Shown here piece after piece: positions 44,701 to 64,000 of a DNA stretch of 64,000 nt (the stretch's first letter is position 1; each line of letters opens with the position of its first letter). Position numbers and translations under genes: made by a program. Origin of the DNA: Mastigias papua (lineage: Eukaryota > Cnidaria > Scyphozoa > Rhizostomeae > Mastigiidae); assembly GCA_964019165.1 (NCBI GenBank), contig OZ025268.1, positions 5,123,570-5,187,569 of the forward strand, given 5' to 3'. A model generated the notes under the pieces. It was not told the origin of the DNA, did not search any database, and worked only from the letters and a program-made list of their open reading frames with translations.

Positions 44701-47259
44701 AAGCCGCCTTATTGTATGCTTTTTCAGGGGGCGTATTGCTTAATACCCTAGGCAAACAACTGATTGTTCAATAGGTTGCGCCAGATTGGAACAGAAAGCA
44801 CTACGTAGTAAAGTGGAATTATTATTCTTGTAAATGAATAACAATAAAATGACAGCACTTCATTTGCCGTTTAACTATCTTTATTGCAACACCAATAAAA
44901 CCTCGTAGGCACCTGACTACTAGGAGGAATGAGACTACAGCCAACTCTCTCTATAGTGGACACCCTCTGGACTGTGGAGAAGTGTACGCTGTAATGGGGT
45001 CCCCGTTTTATAGAAAACTGCCGTTTCTGAGTGCAGAGGAGCTCTAATGCAGAGTGCATTGCTATTCAATCAGTAAGGTATATGTTAACAAATAAAGTGT
45101 TTATACGAAAGCATTTTGCTCAAGAAGTAGTTTTTACTGTTTTTCTGTTTGAGACTCTGGAGTCTTTTTCAGACTAAATTCAAAGATATGACAAGCTCCT
45201 CATCTTCCAGACAATCCTGAACACATTGTGTTCACTCATCAGCAATACGAAGAGCAATACGAATTGTTGGTACTTTGGCTGTCTTTTCTTCTTCTTCTTC
45301 TTCTGGCTCATCGCCATTGCTGTCACTGGCGACACAAGTTTTCTTTGCACTTTCGATGTGACTCTTTGGTATGTTTTTTTGCGTAGGCGAACCCGCCAAA
45401 CGCATATGCTTGTGTCGAAATTAGTCACTGTCAAACGAGAACGAAAGTCCACCTATAGAAGTGTCCACCTTGAGAGAGCTGACTGTATTACTATTTTCAG
45501 TTTTTAAAATTCCTGTTTGTGTAGATGAAGGGGAGTAATCCAAGAATATCATTTTTGCTTCTATCAAGCCATAGCTGGTGCCTCGATAATATATAGTGTT
45601 TGGCATCCTGCAACGTCTTATGATGTGGGCACTTTGACATTAAAAACGACAAAGGAGGTATATTTACAGACGCTGGGTGCAGCATTCAGCATAGTCGGGT
45701 CATTTTGCATTCAGTTGTCTCTCTATTCCCTTAATCTCCTGATCTAGATGACTGCCCTACTTTTCTGACTCCCAGCAGTCACTTACCCAATAGGACATAA
45801 CATGCTCTTGAACTTTTCCACGTTTCTGGCTCCACTTTCCAATTTGCACGCCATGCAGTTATTCCACGTCAAACCTTATACTATTTCTGTTTCCTTTTTG
45901 TGGTACTGTCTTCATTCTCAATTTCGAAATATTTTCAGAAGCATCTTAGAATACTTTTCAGACCATAATTTACGAAAAAGTCACAAAATAAATAGCTAGC
46001 GCTTTATCATTTCATCAAACCTATCAATATGTGTGCCTCCTAGAAAACGTTTGGAGAGCTTTTCCCCTCCACTCTTCATCTAGATTCTTGGGAACCGTGT
46101 GCTATATTCTAAAAACTGAAAGTAGCACCTGGGCACCGAAATGTTGATAGGTTGTTGCATTACATGTTTAAGACTCAGGTGCTAAAGTGTTTCATTTTTT
46201 CGCATAATCTCTAGAAACGGGAGACTTTGTTGGTGACACACTGTTTCTCATTCTGGTGCCTATTTTTTTTATTATTCTGGTACCCAAATCATAGTTGCTG
46301 ATATTCGCATTAGTATGCTAATTTCATGTATTGCTGACGCAGACATTGTGTTATTCATGTATCTTATTTGTCATTCTGTAGGTATGATGAAGAATGCAAA
46401 CAGTACATCAAACTTTGCAACAGAATTTTAAAGGCTGTAGCGGACTTCGCTTTTCGTGAGCTAACCTCAGTTGGAATAAGAATTGTTAGACCAGGAGGAG
46501 GCTTTTACATGATGCCAGATTTTGAGGTATTGTTGTATTGTCAGAATGAGTGATTGTGTAATAGGAGAAAGTACATAGATTCTTATTCGGAAACCTACAG
46601 TAAGAAATAGTAGCCTTATGACTTAAAATAGGACACAGTTTTGTGAATTCTTCAATATGTTCTGGTCATTTTAGTGGTCTTCAAAGTAATTCTTGTACAG
46701 TGTATAGAATTCAAATGCACATTTTTCGGAGGATATTCTTGCGCATTTCGGCGTAAAATGGTCATTTCCCATTTTAAAGGGTATGCGCGTATGAAAAGGG
46801 ATTTGATAGCAAGACTGAACTGTGAGAAGGCGGCATAATTGAGATTATGAATACTTTGACAATACTTTGAGCATGTTGACAGTTTGCTTTCATATACATT
46901 TGACTTTGGAAAGTTTTGCTAAATCATATATGCTCAACTGCAGTTATCTTCTATGACAGATTATTCGTGAGCCGCTATCAAAACGTGGAATCACAACCGG
47001 AAAGGAAATGCAAGAGGCTCTACTTCGTGAGAGCTCTGTTGCAATACTGGCTTGTGGTCCGGCATTTCTGCGACCTGAGAAAGAATTGTCATTTCGCCTC
47101 TGCTTTGTCAACTTTGATGGACAAAAAGCCCTTGAGGGAGGTAGAAAATTCGGTATCGATAAAGACTTAGATGATGAATTCGTTAGGGCTAACTGCAAAA
47201 GTACAGTAGAAGGGATTTGTGCACTAAAAGAATGGACTATGAAGCAACTGAAGCAATGA
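38739..47259 (+). CDS. class I/II PLP-dependent aminotransferase, complete, 6 exons
   Basis: Transfers an amino group using pyridoxal phosphate; the substrate cannot be assigned by eye. Exons: 38739-38955, 41980-42117, 43413-43732, 44270-44457, 46382-46526, 46960-47259, all GT/AG and in phase, giving 435 residues, normal for a fold-type I aminotransferase. The start Met is the first after an upstream in-frame stop. PLP-site residues: Asn180 in SPDNPSG (NPTG in most relatives), Asp208 and Tyr211 in LSDEIYS, Schiff-base Lys239 in NGLSKWASAGGWRLGY, and Arg382 in ELSFRLCFVNFDG as the likely substrate-carboxylate arginine. No clear mitochondrial targeting peptide is seen. An AATAAA lies at 47353-47358. 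Introns hold a TGAA microsatellite and a 548-bp TIR element. It converges with the DPY19-like gene. It could belong to the bacterial-like aspartate or aromatic aminotransferase branch. Confidence 0.9.
39987..40083. repeat. (TGAA)n microsatellite
   Basis: Tetranucleotide tract in intron 1 of the aminotransferase gene; frames through it read as Phe-Ile-His-Ser repeats and are not genes. Confidence 0.95.
44938..45485. mobile_element. pogo/Tc1-mariner-like element, TA target duplication
   Basis: Left end CAGCCAACTCTCTCTATAGT and inverted right end CAGTCAGCTCTCTCAAGGTG align, both continuing into GGACAC, and TA flanks each side (44936-44937, 45486-45487). The CAGTNRACTCTC-type terminus and TA duplication fit the pogo/Tigger branch. 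The 548-bp interior has no intact transposase. It lies in intron 4 of the aminotransferase gene. Confidence 0.75.
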
Positions 47260-47352
47260 TGGTGGCATGGTTCATTGGCACATTGTTCACTGGTTGATTT
47301 GTGCTGAAAAAGCTTTACTTTTTATTCTGAAAACTGATTATTGTTTTTATCG

Positions 47353-47358
47353 AATAAA
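47353..47358 (+). promoter_or_regulatory. candidate polyadenylation signal AATAAA
   Basis: Lies 94 bp after the aminotransferase stop codon; placement is plausible for 3' end formation. Confidence 0.5.
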
Positions 47359-48188
47359 TACTAGAAAATTCAAATATATTTGGACGTATTCTTATAGCTA
47401 AATAAATAGAACATCTACTTCAATTATGAAAGTTCTCTTTGTTGATTAATCGTCTAGCAACCATTATTTATAACGGCCGAATAAGGGTTACGATAGACGT
47501 AGAAGATTGACATGTCAAAGCGTCTTATGCTACAAACTACAGTTTTCTTACGGGAAGCACATTGCACATTATTCTGGTGACATTTTGAGCCTAACGATGT
47601 TTTAGTTCCACTCTCTAGTTCATTTTTTATCCCTTCCTTGTCCTCACAGGAGTTGAAGTGGCCTGTCTTTTTGCGTCGAAGCACAGAACAAGAACTAGGC
47701 AGAATGGCAACTCGTGTAATGCAAAATTTTCGGCTTGAATGCCCTCATTGTCAAGCCACAGCAAGCGACTGCAGTGAGGACCTTTAGTCGCAGTCGCAGC
47801 ATTCTTCCAATACAAACGCATGCGCAATAAAAAAACCTCAGCCAAAAAGTAGTGAGTTGCTCTTCTCCATAGTCATTGTTCTGTGGTCGAAGTTTAAAGA
47901 GCAACGTAGAGGCCTGGATGAACAAAATTTTGCAAAGTAAGCTTGAAAATCTGTCAAAATGCAAAAATTCTGCTTATGTCTGCTCCAGTATTTCGTAAAC
48001 ATAAGAGTTCTTACCGTCATCAGCACATCCTACTGGTAACTTGATTTGAAACTCTTTCTAGAGTGAAAATTACAGGGTTGAAATGGTCCCAAACGTGAGA
48101 GAATACATAGGGAGGACTAGAGGTGTAAAGAAAAATTGTAGAGTATCACCTTGTTTCAACATCAACTTTAAACTGCTATAGTTGAAAG

Positions 48189-48420
48189 CCAGTCTGGGCT
48201 GCACATCCTGAATCTTGTAGTCGCCGCTCCTGAATTATCATGTACTTCTGCTACTAATGGGAGACTTAAATCTTCACTACGACTCAGCATAGTTAGTGGT
48301 CTCAGCCAATCTGCATTGCGCATCCTGTAACTCTGCATTCGTCGTTCATGAATACTCATGTAGTATATGATGCTAATGCGAGGCCTAAATCTTCGCTATG
48401 TCTCAAGTACTCTTTTTGAG
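48189..48420. repeat. diverged tandem duplication, period about 117 bp
   Basis: CCAGTCTGGGCTGCACATCC (48189) recurs as CCAATCTGCATTGCGCATCC (48306), and similarity continues through the unit (for example ACTTAAATCTTCACTACG against CCTAAATCTTCGCTATG). Confidence 0.7.
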
Positions 48421-49607
48421 ATTGAAATTTACAAATACGTGATAATGACAACGCAGTTGGTAGTTTCGCATCTTTAGAACGATTTGCTCTATTCCTAAAG
48501 CATTGTATATGAATTGTTCATGTGACCATGGGACAGCTTATCAAAGTATCTACAGTAACTTCAGTTATCCCATGGGACTTCGAGCGGTGCTATTGTGATT
48601 TGTTCAATCGCCAGACGATTATATAAGAGACCTCTTGAGGCCTACTGCAACGTTATATCAGAAAAGCAAGCGGTAAAGTGTGAGATTTCATGAGGAGTAC
48701 CGCAGAAGTTGGAAGAGACACGGTCATTCCGTCAAAGCCGTGCAACAGGAACTGTAACTTTTTTCAATGAAGCAGCATGATCAAGATAATATTGGAGAAA
48801 TTATTATGCCTCCATTAAATTATCATAAAATCGACATAAGCTTCGTTTGCTTCAGGAGTATGGACTAAGTGCGATTTGCAGTAAACAATGATGGACGACA
48901 ATAAAGTGAGATTTGTGCATTTACTGTAAAAACTATAACACCCACCCCGGGAAGCCTAATAAATTCTCGAACTTTAGAGTGGGATCTAAAAAGTGAAGGG
49001 GTTTAATAGATAGGGGGCTACTTCGAAAATATCAATATGACTAAGCTATTTAGTACTTCATAAATGATGCTCTTCAATGTATAGACTGCTGTTGAATATA
49101 GTTCAAATTAGAGCTAGGAAAACAACTTTCAGCTCTAAAGCACATACAATTAGAAAAGGAATGCAGCAAAAGAATTTCGTTATTCATGGCTAAATATCTA
49201 CATTTTATTTTACATCGCTCCTGATTTACGAATATGGAGGGGGTCTAACATGAGAGGGACTCAATGCAAAAATTGTTTGGGGACCTATTGAAGGGAAGGC
49301 TAAAAGAAGACCTAAACAGAGTTTTCACGTTAAATTTGATGATAAATAAAGAATCATACGTGAAGAATAAAAGAGGTACGGTAATCGGGATTATGTTTTT
49401 CTTCAAGTTCATAGATCTTTTCAAGTGCATGGTTCTACATATGTTTTCCTTAGGGTTGAAATTTGATACATTGGCCTACGTCTGCATTGTAAAAAGACAC
49501 TGGTATCCCCCTATTTTTGGATCTTCCAATCGAGTGAAAATATGAAATGTCCAGCAACATTAATGCCGTTATTTGTCAGAAAGATATTAAACACATTATG
49601 CCTAAAA

Positions 49608-64000
<14,393 letters not shown>

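Larger units (their letters stand above)
47260..49607. other. convergent intergenic region
   Basis: Between the aminotransferase stop and the DPY19-like stop. Apart from a poly(A) signal and a diverged tandem duplication at 48189-48420 I see no supported gene; the open frames here are short and unlike known proteins. Confidence 0.5.

Overview
The window is nuclear DNA from an animal: AT-rich, intron-rich, crowded with microsatellites and transposable elements, with spliced genes for DLEC1/CFAP81 (a cilium protein), a SEC22A/C-type trafficking protein, a class I/II aminotransferase and a DPY19-like C-mannosyltransferase. The DLEC1 gene implies a lineage with motile cilia or flagella. The repeat content (BEL/Pao LTR element, RTE-like LINE, several MITE-like elements) would suit a marine invertebrate such as a cnidarian or sponge, but the sequence alone does not settle the phylum.

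Layout, left to right. 60-212 (+): terminal exon of an unrecognised gene entering from the left. 243-24924 (-): DLEC1/CFAP81, 29 modelled exons in frame from the start codon to about two thirds of the protein, continuing off the left edge. 24925-25746: gap to the divergent SEC22A/C homologue. 25747-33852 (+): complete six-exon SEC22A/C-like gene whose intron 2 carries an intact RTE-like LINE (27753-31100). 33853-38738: no confirmed host gene; decayed LINE pieces and a sequence resembling DLEC1 exon 3. 38739-47259 (+): complete six-exon PLP-dependent aminotransferase. 47260-49607: nothing recognised apart from a diverged tandem duplication. 49608-64000 (-): last 11 exons of a DPY19-like gene, with a 6.1-kb BEL/Pao retrotransposon (54463-60598) in one intron; its two 381-bp LTRs read as identical and it has one long intact ORF.

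The exon models were built by hand from reading-frame continuity, GT/AG (once GC/AG) splice sites and resemblance to remembered family sequences. Every modelled junction is phase-compatible, but two DLEC1 junctions (exons 19/20 and exon 21) are uncertain. The host genes have unrelated functions and show no pathway link. I found no CRISPR array, rRNA or intact tRNA, and nothing I would call a new molecular system. The most useful observations are the microexons, a GC-AG intron, young intronic retroelements, several non-autonomous DNA transposons and a possible duplicated DLEC1 exon.
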